NCBI GenBank assembly: GCA_001897435.1
Contig: MKSV01000003.1
Location: forward strand, 587,250 to 651,249
Direction of reading: 5' to 3'
Source of the DNA: Acidobacteriales bacterium 59-55
GTDB lineage: Bacteria > Acidobacteriota > Terriglobia > Terriglobales > Acidobacteriaceae
Length of the DNA: 64,000 nucleotides
Made by a program: the position numbers and the translations under genes. Shown piece after piece: positions 35,583 to 45,855 of the stretch (position 1 is the stretch's first letter; each line of letters starts with the position of its first letter). Below the pieces are notes generated by a model. That model did not search any database. It was not told the DNA's origin and was given only the letters and a program-made list of their open reading frames with translations.

Positions 35583-36887
35583 ATGCCACTTCGTAATGCT
35601 CATCACGTTCCCACCGGCCCCATCGTAGTCGTCAAGTCGTGGCTGCCTGTCCTGCTCATCGGGGGCCTGTTTTTCTGGCCTTCGCCGGCCTTGGCCCAAC
35701 CGCCGGCAAAGCGCTCCCATGCGGTCTCGGCGGCTGCGCTGCTGGATAAAGCGAAGGCCATGATTGTTGCCGACGATCCGCAGGGGGCGCTCTCGATTCT
35801 GCAGCAGGCCAAGCCTGACTCGTCGTCCGACAGCGACATTCACGCCATGAAGGGTGTCTGCCTGGCCATGCTGGCAAGACCCGTCGAGTCGGCGCGCGAG
35901 TTCGATCAGGCAATCGCGCTGCGCCCGAACTATGCCCCGACGTACTTCTCCTCCGGCCTGGCCTTCGCAACCTTCAACAATCTGGACCGCGCGCTCGACC
36001 GGCTTTCTACCGCTCTGCGCCTCGACCCGAAGCTGCCCGGCGTGCGCTTCAACTATGCGCTCGTGCTGGCTCGCGCCGGCCGCTTCGCCGAATCGGAGAA
36101 GCAGGTCGACCTGGAGCTCGCGGCCAATGGTCCGAAGGCAGGCAATGCGCTCGAACTTTGGCGACTGAAGGCCCGCGACGTCTACTACCAGAAGAAGTGG
36201 CCGGAGACGCTTACGGCCTATGGCAAGGTATTGGAACTTTCGCCCGGATCCGCCGAGGCATACTCCGCCATGGGCGAGGCCCTCTACTCGCTCAATCGTT
36301 CGCAGGAGAGTATGACGGCGCTCGAAAAGGCGGTGGCGCTCGACCCCGGAGACGGCGCGGCGCATGCGCTCATCGGGAAGCTCTACCAAAGCGAGAATCG
36401 GCAGGATGAGGCGATCGCGGAGTTCGAACTGGCACACCGACTGGTCCCCAAAGATCGCGAGGTCGTCTATCGTTTATTTCGGCTCTACAACAAAGCCGGG
36501 AATACAAGCGATGCTGCCCGCATCAAGAAGGACCTGGATGCCTTGATGGCAGCCAGCAGCGGACAGGCGGACAATGAGCGCAAGGCCGTCGCCCTGAACA
36601 ACGATGGCATCGAGCTTGAGAGCAAGGGCAATGTCCTCGGCGCTCTCGATCGCTACGATCAGGCAGCGAAGGCCGACATCACCAACCCTCTCTTTCAGCG
36701 CAATGCAGCGCTTTTGCTCTGCAGGATGGGCAGGCCGCAGGAGGCCATTCGCAGGCTGGACGATATCCTCTCCATCGACGCGGATGATGCCCGGGCACTA
36801 CAAATACTTGCGGTAGCGAATGAACTTGCCGCCGGTAACCTTGCAAAAAAGGATGCATTGCCGGCGGCCCAGCGTTCCAACTTCTAA
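35583..36887 (+). CDS. Exported tetratricopeptide-repeat protein
   Basis: The 434-residue protein has an N-terminal signal or anchor (WLPVLLIGGLFFWPSPALAQ) followed by about nine TPR-like helical pairs (for example NYAPTYFSSGLAFATFNNLD, SAEAYSAMGEALYSLNRSQE, GAAHALIGKLYQSENRQDEA). TPR arrays are protein-binding scaffolds; no catalytic domain is visible. No clear ribosome site precedes ATG 35583. It converges on the hydrolase gene with only 5 nt between stop codons. Function in this locus is unknown. Confidence 0.85.
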   Translation: MPLRNAHHVPTGPIVVVKSWLPVLLIGGLFFWPSPALAQPPAKRSHAVSAAALLDKAKAMIVADDPQGALSILQQAKPDSSSDSDIHAMKGVCLAMLARPVESAREFDQAIALRPNYAPTYFSSGLAFATFNNLDRALDRLSTALRLDPKLPGVRFNYALVLARAGRFAESEKQVDLELAANGPKAGNALELWRLKARDVYYQKKWPETLTAYGKVLELSPGSAEAYSAMGEALYSLNRSQESMTALEKAVALDPGDGAAHALIGKLYQSENRQDEAIAEFELAHRLVPKDREVVYRLFRLYNKAGNTSDAARIKKDLDALMAASSGQADNERKAVALNNDGIELESKGNVLGALDRYDQAAKADITNPLFQRNAALLLCRMGRPQEAIRRLDDILSIDADDARALQILAVANELAAGNLAKKDALPAAQRSNF

Positions 36888-36892
36888 AATCG

Positions 36893-38281
36893 TCAGGATC
36901 GGCCTGCCGGATAAAAGGACTTCTGATCGGAGCCGCGGATGCCATCGGCGGCGAGGGCGTGTTGAACCCACGCATCCCAGGTGAATCTCTCCTTCTCCTG
37001 CTGCCACCTGGCCTCCGGAAGCGCCTGCAGATCGGCCCAGGGAACGTTGGGGATGCCGGTGCCAAGCGCTCGAATTCCTCCCTCGCGGTCTTCCACGGCG
37101 TAGCCGTTATTGATGTGCGCTCCCGTAGCTTTGGCCCATGCGCTGATATGAGTCGTTCCCATTGCGTTGATCTTTGCCGCGGTCCAGTTGGGGAAGTGGA
37201 GCTGTTCCTGCAGCCAGAGAGCGGCCTGCCGCGTTACCCAGCTCGGACGATGGCCCACCCTGGCGAAGAAGCGGCTCTCGGGAAGATTGGCGCGAGTGCC
37301 GGTTAGAGCAGCTATTCGCATATTCAGATCCGCGAAGAACGGCTTGAAGTGATGCGGCCGGCCCACGAGGGCATCGACCGTGCCGTTGAGGATGAGGGTG
37401 GTTCCGCTGCGCTGATGCAGCGCGTAGAGTATCGCAGCCTTGTCCGGCAGAAAGCTGAGTGCGCGATAGGGTCCAGCCTGGCACATGATCTTGCTGCTGC
37501 GATCCCACGAGCCCATGTTGCCGTCGAGGTCGCCGCCGCCGGAGAGCACCAGCACGCGGATGCGCGGGTCGACCGCGCTCGCGATGGCCGAGATGAAAGA
37601 GCCCATCGAATAGCCGAGGACTGCGATGCGCGCGGCGTCCACATCGGGCCGCTGCGAGAGATAACTCACCGCCTGCATGACATCGGTGACCATCAGACCG
37701 CCCATGCGCTCCGGCGAATGCGGCCCCTTGATGACGCTGTCGTGCTCACGGGTCTCGGACTTCCTGTCGCTGTTGCGCTCGTCCTCGCCGATAGGATCGT
37801 AGGTAACGACGACCGCTCCGGCCCGCGCATAGAGGATGCCGGTGTAAAAGGCATACCACGAAGTCTTGTCGCCGCCGTGCCCATCGACCACCACCATGGC
37901 CGGAAGCTTCCCCTCGGAGTGCGCGGGCCGATAGACTATTGCGGGGATGCGCATGCCGAATCGCGTGCCATACGTCACCCGTTCGGCAATAACGCCTTCA
38001 GCCGGAGAGAACATGCCATAGCTCTTGGGCGCGAGCGTCGGCAGCGGATTGGAGATGAAGAGCGCCGACTTGATCTGCGTTCGCCATTGATCAAACTGCG
38101 CCGAAGTTGCCGGGCTCTTCACCGGCCCCGGCGTATTGAAAGGAAAATGAGGATCGGCAGGATTCGGGCGAGAAGAGAGGACCTGGGCCTGCAGTAACGG
38201 CGTCAACACAGCCAGCAGCAGGATGCAGGCGCGACGAAGCCATCGTGGGCCGGAGGTTCGCGCATTGTGACCGAAGGGCAT
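36893..38281 (-). CDS. Secreted alpha/beta-hydrolase (esterase/dienelactone-hydrolase-like)
   Basis: The 462-residue protein has a signal peptide (ACILLLAVLTPLLQAQ) and an alpha/beta-hydrolase core. The nucleophile is S225 in GYSMGS, with likely acid D303 (NGTVDALVG) and His at about 344 (VGHRPSW). The oxyanion region is VVDGHGGDK. The pattern resembles acetyl-xylan-esterase-like and other secreted carbohydrate esterases. A C-terminal extension of roughly 100 residues follows the catalytic His. It may remove acyl groups from polysaccharides before uptake; this is inferred. Confidence 0.82.
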   Translation of the reverse strand: MPFGHNARTSGPRWLRRACILLLAVLTPLLQAQVLSSRPNPADPHFPFNTPGPVKSPATSAQFDQWRTQIKSALFISNPLPTLAPKSYGMFSPAEGVIAERVTYGTRFGMRIPAIVYRPAHSEGKLPAMVVVDGHGGDKTSWYAFYTGILYARAGAVVVTYDPIGEDERNSDRKSETREHDSVIKGPHSPERMGGLMVTDVMQAVSYLSQRPDVDAARIAVLGYSMGSFISAIASAVDPRIRVLVLSGGGDLDGNMGSWDRSSKIMCQAGPYRALSFLPDKAAILYALHQRSGTTLILNGTVDALVGRPHHFKPFFADLNMRIAALTGTRANLPESRFFARVGHRPSWVTRQAALWLQEQLHFPNWTAAKINAMGTTHISAWAKATGAHINNGYAVEDREGGIRALGTGIPNVPWADLQALPEARWQQEKERFTWDAWVQHALAADGIRGSDQKSFYPAGRS

Positions 38282-38334
38282 ACCTGAAATAAATCTAATC
38301 GAAATGATGAGTCAAGCGGCCAGCGTCGATTAAA

Positions 38335-39657
38335 TCAGATCACCTCGACCGTATCGCGCAGCCTCAACTCTTCCTCCGATTGGGAGTACCCGCGGCTGAG
38401 AACATAGCGCGCCCGCTCCGCATCGAACTGCCCCTCCCATCGCGCAACGACGATGGTAGCAACCCCGTTGCCTATCAGGTTGGTGAGCGACCGCATCTCC
38501 GACATGAAGCGATCGACGCCGAGCAGCAGCGTGATTCCGGCGACGGGAATCGTGCCCAGCGCGGCAAGCGTAGCGGCAAGGGTGATGAAGCCTCCGCCCG
38601 TGACCGCCGCCGCGCCCTTGGAGTTCAGCATCAGGACGAACAGGACGAAGGCCTCCTGCCCCAGCGTCAGGTGGGTGTTGGTCGCCTGCGCGATGAACAG
38701 CGCCGCAATGGTGAGATAGATGGAAGTGCCGTCGAGATTGAACGAGTAGCCCGCGGGAACCACCAGCCCGGTGATCGTCTTCGAGCAGCCCAGGTTCTCG
38801 AGCTTGACCATGATTCCCGGCAGCGCCGTCTCGGAAGAAGAAGTGCCGAGGACGATCATCAGCTCCTCGCGGATATAGATCAGGAACCGCCAGAGATTGA
38901 TCCCGTTGAAGTAACAAATCAGGCCGAGCACGATAGCGACGAAGCAGATGCTGGTGATGTAGACGCACAGCATCAGCTTGGCCAGCGAGAGCAGCGTGAC
39001 CACGCCATATCTTCCCACCGTAAACGCCATCGCTCCAAAGGCCCCGACTGGAGCGGCTTCCATCACAATCGCAATAATTTTGAAGACGACATGCGAGAGC
39101 GAGTGAGCAAGATCGACCAAGCGCTTCTCCTTGTCCAGCGACGCCAGCGCGATGCCGCACAGGATCGCCAGCAGAAGTACCTGGAGAATCTCGCCGTTGG
39201 TAAACGCGCCGACAAAGGTCTCGGGAATGATGTTGAGAAGAAAGTCGGCGGCGCCGAGCTGGCTCCCCTGCGAGGCATACTTCGCCACCGCACTCGCATC
39301 GAGAGTCGCGGGATCGATGTTCATTCCCCGGCCCGGCTGAAGCGTCCGGGCAACCCCCATGCCGATCAGCAGCGCCAGCGCCGTCACCGCCTCGAAGTAG
39401 AAGAGTGCCTTCAGTCCCACGCGGCCCAGCTTGCGCGTGTCTCCCACGCTGGCAATGCCGACCACGACGCTCAGGAAGATGACGGGAGCGACCAGCATGC
39501 GGATCAGCTTGATGAAGCCGTCACCGAAAGGCTTGAGGTACTGCGCAAACTGGGGATAGAAGATGCCCGCGAGAATGCCGAGGACGATGCCGACCAGCAC
39601 CCGGAAGTAGAGGGTGCGAAGGAAGGCATAGCGCTTTCGCGGCGGCGTCGTCGTCAA
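38335..39657 (-). CDS. dctA: Dicarboxylate/amino-acid:cation symporter (DAACS family)
   Basis: The 440-residue inner-membrane carrier has the family hallmarks: hairpin motif [11 protein letters not shown], the NLDGTS motif of TM7 and the [17 protein letters not shown] segment of TM8 that binds the carboxylate. It should import C4-dicarboxylates, glutamate/aspartate or another acid with Na+ or H+. The family assignment is firm, the substrate is not. It lies 53 nt from the hydrolase gene and next to a secreted cupin and an exported enolase-superfamily protein, so it could import their acidic product. Confidence 0.93.
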   Translation of the reverse strand: MTTTPPRKRYAFLRTLYFRVLVGIVLGILAGIFYPQFAQYLKPFGDGFIKLIRMLVAPVIFLSVVVGIASVGDTRKLGRVGLKALFYFEAVTALALLIGMGVARTLQPGRGMNIDPATLDASAVAKYASQGSQLGAADFLLNIIPETFVGAFTNGEILQVLLLAILCGIALASLDKEKRLVDLAHSLSHVVFKIIAIVMEAAPVGAFGAMAFTVGRYGVVTLLSLAKLMLCVYITSICFVAIVLGLICYFNGINLWRFLIYIREELMIVLGTSSSETALPGIMVKLENLGCSKTITGLVVPAGYSFNLDGTSIYLTIAALFIAQATNTHLTLGQEAFVLFVLMLNSKGAAAVTGGGFITLAATLAALGTIPVAGITLLLGVDRFMSEMRSLTNLIGNGVATIVVARWEGQFDAERARYVLSRGYSQSEEELRLRDTVEVI

Positions 39658-39728
39658 AGCAGTCTCCTCTTTTCCGGGGACGTATCGCGAGCGCCCGCGA
39701 CGCCCCGAATTTCTGCCGTCATCACATA

Positions 39729-40205
39729 CTACTTCGCGGACCTGTTCTCTGAATCGACGATCTTCACGACAAGATACGTGATCTGGCTGCCGGGAGCGAG
39801 AAGGAACTGATGGGGAACGCCTATGGGAATATGGATCACGTCTCCTGCCTTGACCTGCCTCGTGGTTCCGCCCTGAATACTGCTGCCCTGAATCTCGTGC
39901 GGCCGGTCCAGCTTCGGGTCGATGACCTGACCTCCATAAACGAGCGTTGCCTCTCCGCTTTGAATGACGAGAACATCGGCCTTGGTCTCATGCATCTCGA
40001 CGCGCCCGCTCTTCTCCCGGTGCGAGATGGAGAGGATGTGGCTGCCGAAGTCGTCCTTGTGCGTGATGCCCTGAGGCGGAACTCCGCCGGTCCAGATGAC
40101 GACAGATGCTTTAGCCGCCGTGGATGCGCCCGGCACAGCGAAGCCCCCTGACACAGCGAAGACAAATAAAAGCAAGAGATGGGACAGCATCGCGATACGC
40201 TCCAT
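39729..40205 (-). CDS. Secreted single-domain cupin
   Basis: The 158-residue protein has a signal peptide ([18 protein letters not shown]) and one cupin barrel: motif 1 around [18 protein letters not shown] and motif 2 [16 protein letters not shown], giving His/Glu/His ligands for a metal. Starts at ATG 40205 or 40190; GGAG stands better before the second. It sits between the symporter and an exported enolase-superfamily gene. It could be a small isomerase or binding protein; no reaction can be assigned. Confidence 0.82.
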   Translation of the reverse strand: MERIAMLSHLLLLFVFAVSGGFAVPGASTAAKASVVIWTGGVPPQGITHKDDFGSHILSISHREKSGRVEMHETKADVLVIQSGEATLVYGGQVIDPKLDRPHEIQGSSIQGGTTRQVKAGDVIHIPIGVPHQFLLAPGSQITYLVVKIVDSENRSAK

Positions 40206-40289
40206 TAGCCGCTCGAGGAACCTCGAGCGAAAGATGCAGAATGCGCCACCGTCCCGTAAGGATCGGTGGCGGGCACGGCCAATTGCAGG

Positions 40290-41558
40290 TCAGGCTTTTA
40301 CGACGACGTGCTTCTTAATATAGTCAGGGTCGATATCGAGCCCGAGGCCCGGCCCGGTCGGCACCTTGATGACACCCTCGTCGTTGCTGCGCAGCGTGGA
40401 TGTCTCGCAGTGGTAGGGCAGGCTGTTGTTGAACTCCTTGAACTCGTGATACGGCCCGGAATTCGGGATCGCCGAGATGAAGTGCATCATGTAGACGTAG
40501 CCGAGGCCCGTGCTCGAGATGTGGGGGATGGTCAGCTTCCCCATGGCGTGGGCCATGCGCGCTACCCTCATGCAGCGAACCATGCCGCCGAAGTAGAACA
40601 TATCCTGCTGCGTGATCGCCAGGCCGTTGTTGCCGATCAGCCAGCGGAAGTTGTGCGTGCTCGGCTCCTGCTCGCCGCCGGCGATGGGAATCTTCAGGGC
40701 ATCGGCCACCTGTTTGGTCTCCTCGTACCAGTCGAACGGCACCGGCTCCTCGAAGAAGGCGTACTTGTACTCCTGCATCAGCTTGCCGATGGGGATAGCC
40801 TCGGCGACGTTGTAGGATCCATTGGCGTCGGCGGAGATATACATCTTGTCGCCGAACGTCTTGCGCGCCAGCGGAATCAGCTTTTCACTCCTCCCCGCAG
40901 GCGTTTCAGGATGGCTCATACGCCCGCCCAGCTTGAACTTGATGGCCTTTGCCTTCGAGATCTCGACGTCTCGCTTCAGGTGGTCGATCGTCTCTTCGGC
41001 TGTAATGTAGCGCTCGCCGTTCGCCTGGTAGACGGCGATGTTCGGGTTATAGATCTTGTCGCCGATCAACAGACCGATCGACTTGCCCGACATGCGCCCC
41101 AGCATATCGAGGATGGCGAATTCAATCGTAGCCAGAGGCACCCAGATCGCAAGTCCTGTCGCCTTGTAGTTCGACTGGTAGACCGTTACCTCTTCCAGCA
41201 GATCCTCGAGATCGAGCGCGTCTTTCCCCATGAAGAAGGGCTGCATTCGCTTCACGAAGATGGGATAGAGCGCCTGCATCTGCTGCGAGTTCGAGATGGA
41301 GATGCCCTCGGCGCCGTCCTTGGAGCGAACCCGGCAGAGGTAGCTCTTCTCATAGTGAAGCAGCTCTAGAGACTCAATGATGACGGGGCTTTTGAAGAAC
41401 TCGCGCCGAAACACCGGCTGCTTGAGAATCTCGTCGAGTTTGGCATAGTTCGGGTTATCGCCAACTCGGCAGGGCTTACCCTGCGCCGCTGCCGGAAGGG
41501 CTGCGGCCGCACCGGCAGAGATTGCGGTCTTCAAAAGATTGCGACGACTCGTTTGCAT
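40290..41558 (-). CDS. Tat-exported enolase-superfamily protein (mandelate racemase/dehydratase-like)
   Basis: The 422-residue protein begins with a Tat-type signal (SRRNLLKTAISAGAAAALPA). The mature part has the enolase-superfamily barrel: catalytic Lys strand AIKFKLGG, metal ligands in ISADANGSY, FFEEPVPF and AGGEQEPS, and a His in TIPHISSTG. This matches sugar-acid dehydratases and related racemases. Periplasmic location is unusual, since characterised members are cytosolic. It is next to a symporter and a cupin, and diverges from an SDR. Confidence 0.87.
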   Translation of the reverse strand: MQTSRRNLLKTAISAGAAAALPAAAQGKPCRVGDNPNYAKLDEILKQPVFRREFFKSPVIIESLELLHYEKSYLCRVRSKDGAEGISISNSQQMQALYPIFVKRMQPFFMGKDALDLEDLLEEVTVYQSNYKATGLAIWVPLATIEFAILDMLGRMSGKSIGLLIGDKIYNPNIAVYQANGERYITAEETIDHLKRDVEISKAKAIKFKLGGRMSHPETPAGRSEKLIPLARKTFGDKMYISADANGSYNVAEAIPIGKLMQEYKYAFFEEPVPFDWYEETKQVADALKIPIAGGEQEPSTHNFRWLIGNNGLAITQQDMFYFGGMVRCMRVARMAHAMGKLTIPHISSTGLGYVYMMHFISAIPNSGPYHEFKEFNNSLPYHCETSTLRSNDEGVIKVPTGPGLGLDIDPDYIKKHVVVKA

Positions 41559-41695
41559 GATGGATTCTCCAGGGATGGGTTTCTTAAGCTATGACGATGC
41601 CGGGCGAAAGATGGACGCAGCCCGGAGAGAAAGAAAGCACAGATCGCCAGATTGTTCCATCATAGAGACTGAAAGAAACAAGAAGGAGGATCGGC

Positions 41696-42412
41696 ATGGC
41701 GAACGAACTGGACGGCAAGATAGCGGTTGTCACCGGGGCTGCACGCGGAATTGGACGAGCGATTGCGCTCGAACTGGCGGGGATGGGCGCGACCACGGCG
41801 CTTCTGGCCCGCGACAAGAGCGCATTGCAGGCGCTCGCCGAAGAGATTGCCGCATCCGGCGGACGAGCAGCTGCCTTTGCCTGCGACCTTACCGAATCCG
41901 CTGCATTGGAGAGGACGACGGCGGAGATTCTCAGCCGCTATAAGCGCTGCGACATCCTCGTCAACAATGCGGGCATCGGAGTCATGGGCAAGCCGCTGCA
42001 TCAGACTTCGCCAACCGACTGGGAGCGCACCATGAAGACGAATCTGCGCGCGCCCTTCCTTCTGCTGCGCGCCTTCGCACCCTCCATGATCGAGAACGGC
42101 GGCGGCCACATCGTCAATATCTCGTCGCTCGCCGGAAAGAATCCGCTGCCCAACGGAGCCGTCTACGCGTCGTCGAAGTGGGGGCTGAATGGAATGATGA
42201 TCTCCGCCGCCGAGGAGCTGCGCGCCCACAACGTGCGCGTCTCGATCGTCTCGCCCGGATCGGTGGCCACTCACTTCGGTGGATCGGGCGACGATCCCAG
42301 GGCGGCGCGCAAGATTCAGCCGACGGACATTGCTCGCGTGGTCCGTATGCTTGTGACCCAGGAGCCGCAGTGTTTCATCAGCGAAGTGCTGGTGCGGCCG
42401 ACCACAAAATAG
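41696..42412 (+). CDS. SDR family oxidoreductase
   Basis: The 238-residue SDR has TGAARGIGRAIALE, NNAGIGV, NISSLAG and YASSK. It lacks the usual C-terminal TGxxxxxDGG signature and ends CFISEVLVRPTTK, as in the 3-ketoacyl reductase/sepiapterin-like subgroup. AAGGAGG lies a few bases before ATG 41696. It diverges from the exported enolase-superfamily gene over a 137-bp gap in which I see no further feature. Confidence 0.92.
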   Translation: MANELDGKIAVVTGAARGIGRAIALELAGMGATTALLARDKSALQALAEEIAASGGRAAAFACDLTESAALERTTAEILSRYKRCDILVNNAGIGVMGKPLHQTSPTDWERTMKTNLRAPFLLLRAFAPSMIENGGGHIVNISSLAGKNPLPNGAVYASSKWGLNGMMISAAEELRAHNVRVSIVSPGSVATHFGGSGDDPRAARKIQPTDIARVVRMLVTQEPQCFISEVLVRPTTK

Positions 42413-42503
42413 TCACAAGCGGGCTAGAATGACTTCAATATTTCTGTGAGGCAACGGAACAGGTCACGTAGCATCGCATCTCACTCGTAACGCAGGAGCG
42501 ACT

Positions 42504-43082
42504 ATGACGAATTTCAAAGCATTGATGATCGCCGTACTCATGATCTGCACCGCCGGAGCGTTCGCACAGGCCCCGGCTGCGCCGACGCAGAGCAAGCCCG
42601 GCCTGACGCTGACCACCTCGGCCTTCGAGGACGGCGGCATCATCCCGAACAAGTACACCATGGCCGCCGAGGGCACAGCCGTCTCGCCGAAGCTGTCGTG
42701 GGACCATGTGCCCGACGGCACCGTCAGCTTCGCGCTGATCCTGCATGACCCGGACACCTCGCTGGCGAAGAGCACCAACGAAGTCCTGCACTGGATGATC
42801 TTCAACATCCCCGGAACCGCGCGCGAGCTTCCCGAGGGCGTGCCCGCGCAGGCGACCCTGCCCGACGGCTCGATCCAGGCGCTGAACACAAGGAAGGGAG
42901 TCGGCTACATGGGAATGGGAGCGAGAGCGCCCGGCCCCTATCATCACTACACCTTCGAACTGTTCGCGCTCGACACCAAGCTGGACCTCGGCCCCGACGC
43001 CACGCAGGCCGACGTGATGAAGGCGATGAATGGGCACATTCTGATGAAGGGCGTGCTTGTAGGCCGCTTCCACCGTCCATAA
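42504..43082 (+). CDS. YbhB/YbcL-type PEBP (Raf-kinase-inhibitor-like) protein, exported
   Basis: The 192-residue protein has a signal peptide (ALMIAVLMICTAGAFAQ) and PEBP motifs: HDPDTSLAK, LHWMIFNIPG, and GPYHHYTFELFALD. PEBP proteins bind anionic ligands; bacterial members have no settled function. GGAG precedes ATG 42504. It ends before a bidirectional hairpin shared with the MFS gene. A link to the neighbouring galactonate genes is not evident. Confidence 0.92.
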   Translation: MTNFKALMIAVLMICTAGAFAQAPAAPTQSKPGLTLTTSAFEDGGIIPNKYTMAAEGTAVSPKLSWDHVPDGTVSFALILHDPDTSLAKSTNEVLHWMIFNIPGTARELPEGVPAQATLPDGSIQALNTRKGVGYMGMGARAPGPYHHYTFELFALDTKLDLGPDATQADVMKAMNGHILMKGVLVGRFHRP

Positions 43083-43088
43083 AAACAG

Positions 43089-43130
43089 CGCAAGACCCTT
43101 CCGGTTTGCCTCGACCGGGAGGGCTTTGCG
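43089..43130. terminator. Bidirectional imperfect hairpin between PEBP and MFS genes
   Basis: gcaagacccttccggt and accgggagggctttgc form an interrupted stem around ttgcctcg between two convergent stop codons. An A-run at 43081-43085 gives T-residues for the minus-strand transcript. Confidence 0.55.
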
Positions 43131-43134
43131 TCTT

Positions 43135-44439
43135 CTACTCGGCTGCGTCCAATGTTTTTTTGGGGTCGACGAAGAGCCACGCCACCGCGCCCATCAGCGC
43201 CAGTGCCGCCGAGATGCGGAAGGATGCGCTCCACCCCATCCGCGTAGCCACCACCGGCGTCAGCGAGGCTGTCACCGCGCCGCCAAGTTGCGCGCCCATA
43301 TTCATCATTCCGGACATGACGCCAGACTGCCGACCGGCGATATCCGCGCTCACCGACCAGTAGGAGCTCTGTGCGAGGTACAACACGCCCGCACCCGCCG
43401 CCAGCATCACGCTGGCCAGTTGCGCGCTCGCGACCGTCGGCCCAAACCAGAGCAGGACTCCCGCCAACGCGAGGGACACGACCCCGACGCCGCACCTGCC
43501 CCAACGCAGCCCGTACCTGCGTGAGATCCAGTCGTTAGCCATGCCGCCCGTGGGAGAAGCGATGGTCATGCCGAGAAACGGCAGCATGGCGTAGAGTGCG
43601 CTCGACTTCAGGTCCAGCCCCCGTGCCTCTGCCAGGTAGATATAGAACCAGGCAAAGAAGATCCACGCCACATAGCCGAAGGAGAAGTAGCTGAGGGTCA
43701 GCGCCAGCACCTCCCTGCTTTTGAAGAGCCGCGCCCAGGCGATCGACGGAGCATGGGCTTTGCCGAGAGCCGTCTCAGGCTCGCTTCGGCTGATCGTGAT
43801 CCCCTGCTGAATATGAGCAAGCTCCGCAGGGGAGACCATCGGGTGCTCTTCCGGCGTGTCGCGCGCAATCAGGTACCAGACCAGTCCCGCGACAACGCCG
43901 ACGACCGCGCTGAACCAGAACGAGGCACGCCAGCCGTGGTGCACAATGATCCAGGTGAGCAGCGGAGGAGTCAGCCCCGCGCCCGCGCCGACCCCGGCAA
44001 AGATCCATCCATTGGCCCTGCCCCGTTCCTCGACCGGGATCCAGCGGGCCACCAGTTGGTTCGACGCCGGATAGATGACCGCCTCTCCCACGCCCAGCGA
44101 AAAGCGGATTGCGATCAGCAGCGCCAGAGCTCCGCCGATCTTCGGCGAGATGGCCGCCGTCATCGCCGTAAAGACGCCCCACCACAGCACGCCAAACGTC
44201 AGCACGCGGCGCGGACCAAAGCGTGTTGCCAGCCAACCGGCGACAATCTGCGAGACGCAGTAGCCGATCAGAAACGCGCTGAAGATCCAGCCCAGGCGTA
44301 CGTTGCCCAGCCCGAACTCCTCACTGATCTGCGCGCCCGCAATCGAGATATTGGTGCGATCCAGATACGCGACCGCGCTCAGCACAAACAGCCAGAAGAC
44401 GAGCAGGGACCGCACCTGCAACTTACCCGGAAAGGCCAT
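43135..44439 (-). CDS. MFS transporter, anion:cation symporter (sugar-acid) type
   Basis: The 434-residue carrier has about 12 membrane helices and the family segment VAYLDRTNISIAGAQI near the start, then GWLATRFGPRRVL and RFSLGVGEAVIYPASNQLVARW, as in the hexuronate/galactonate (ExuT/DgoT) branch. ATG 44439 has GAGG 9 nt upstream. It is downstream of the galactonate-dehydratase-like, aldolase and kinase genes on the same strand, so import of D-galactonate or its 2-keto-3-deoxy product is likely. Confidence 0.9.
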   Translation of the reverse strand: MAFPGKLQVRSLLVFWLFVLSAVAYLDRTNISIAGAQISEEFGLGNVRLGWIFSAFLIGYCVSQIVAGWLATRFGPRRVLTFGVLWWGVFTAMTAAISPKIGGALALLIAIRFSLGVGEAVIYPASNQLVARWIPVEERGRANGWIFAGVGAGAGLTPPLLTWIIVHHGWRASFWFSAVVGVVAGLVWYLIARDTPEEHPMVSPAELAHIQQGITISRSEPETALGKAHAPSIAWARLFKSREVLALTLSYFSFGYVAWIFFAWFYIYLAEARGLDLKSSALYAMLPFLGMTIASPTGGMANDWISRRYGLRWGRCGVGVVSLALAGVLLWFGPTVASAQLASVMLAAGAGVLYLAQSSYWSVSADIAGRQSGVMSGMMNMGAQLGGAVTASLTPVVATRMGWSASFRISAALALMGAVAWLFVDPKKTLDAAE

Positions 44440-44524
44440 CAATCACAACCTCGGTCTTCTTTAAACTTCGCCATGCATCGCCGTTCTCCAGTCTGCCGTT
44501 TGTCCACATTCGCGATCAGCCACT

Positions 44525-45763
44525 TTACCAGTTCGTGATCGATCCGTCCGGACGGAAGTAGGTTTGTGCGCGGGCCGTCACCGGCTCGGTAATCTCGGCA
44601 ACCTGCTTGAGATGCTTGAAGTCCAGCTCGACGCCCAGTCCAGGCCGCTCGTTGGGATAGAGTTTTCCGTCCTTGAAGTCCAGGCAGACCGGCAGATGCT
44701 GCAGCGTGCGGCCCTGGTAGTTGTATTCCATCAGCACCGGCCCCGAGAAGGTGCCGAGGCAGTTGACCAGCGCCGCCGTTGCAATCGGCCCGGTAAAGTG
44801 CGGAACGATGCCGACGAAGTGCGTCTCGCAGATAGCGGCGATCTTCATCATCTCGGTGATGCCGCCGACATTAGGCAGCGTAGCGCGAACGAAGTCGATG
44901 TCGTGATCTTCGACCAGTTTGTTGAAGTCCCACCGGTTGCCCCACTCCTCGCCCGCCGCCAGGGGAACGTTGACCTTCTGGCGCAGAATCGGCAGATCCT
45001 GCTGGAAGGCCTCCGCGCGAACCGGATCTTCGACGAAGAACGGCGCAAGATCCTCGATCAGGTTGCAGCCGCGGATGGCCTCGGAGAGGTCGAAGCGCTG
45101 GTGGAAGTCGATCACCCAGTCGCCATCTTTGCCGACTCCTTCCCTCACCTGGGCGCACTCGTCGCGCAGACGGTTGAGCCGCTCGCTGGTGTTGAACGTG
45201 GTGTTTGCCGGAAGATCCACGGCGCCGAAGCGGAAGGCGCGATAGCCGGCCGCAATGGTGAGCCGAGCGCGATCCTTGATGTCCATGCCGCGAGTGATGC
45301 CCGGAATGATGCCGGCGGTGTTATAGCACTCGCAATACTTGCGGACCATGCCGCCCAGCAACTCGTGCACGGGCAGCTTCTGCACCTTCCCTTTGATGTC
45401 CCACAGCGCCAGGTCAAGCGCGCCGATGGCATCGGTCTTCTCCCGGCCCGCCGGATAGAAGAACGCCCGGTTCATGTCCTGCCAGAGGTGCTCTATATAT
45501 TGAGGGTCGCGTCCGATCAGCCTTCCGGCGGACTGCGAGAGCGTATCGATGGCTCCGCCCTCGCCAACGCCCGTGATTCCGGCGTCGGTCTCGATGGTAA
45601 CCACCATGTCGCTCTGGTTGAACAGGGGATTCGGATTCGGCGGCTGGTAGGCGCGTACCCGCGTGATCTTCATCTTGGGAAGCGAGGCGAGTGCAGGCAG
45701 TGAGCTCGTTGCGCCTGCGACCGCGGCAGTTGCCAGTGATTTGAGAAAGTCCCGTCTCTTCAT
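44525..45763 (-). CDS. Galactonate-dehydratase-like enolase-superfamily enzyme with Tat signal
   Basis: The 412-residue protein starts MKRRDFLKSLATAAVAGA, a twin-arginine signal. The mature enzyme has the D-galactonate-dehydratase type metal site: DFHQRF (Asp with the nearby His), FVEDPV, AAGEEWGN and the His in VPHFTGP. The reaction would turn D-galactonate or a similar aldonate into a 2-keto-3-deoxy acid. Known DgoD enzymes are cytosolic and have no leader, so export is odd given the cytosolic kinase and aldolase next door. Specificity within the family is not proven. Confidence 0.85.
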   Translation of the reverse strand: MKRRDFLKSLATAAVAGATSSLPALASLPKMKITRVRAYQPPNPNPLFNQSDMVVTIETDAGITGVGEGGAIDTLSQSAGRLIGRDPQYIEHLWQDMNRAFFYPAGREKTDAIGALDLALWDIKGKVQKLPVHELLGGMVRKYCECYNTAGIIPGITRGMDIKDRARLTIAAGYRAFRFGAVDLPANTTFNTSERLNRLRDECAQVREGVGKDGDWVIDFHQRFDLSEAIRGCNLIEDLAPFFVEDPVRAEAFQQDLPILRQKVNVPLAAGEEWGNRWDFNKLVEDHDIDFVRATLPNVGGITEMMKIAAICETHFVGIVPHFTGPIATAALVNCLGTFSGPVLMEYNYQGRTLQHLPVCLDFKDGKLYPNERPGLGVELDFKHLKQVAEITEPVTARAQTYFRPDGSITNW

Positions 45764-45855
45764 AGCTTCAGTCTCCGTTTCAGCTTTTTGATAATCCCGT
45801 TTCGTATTCTTTGAAAATCCCGCTGCACGCTCTTACCGCCCTGCTTCCAAATCCT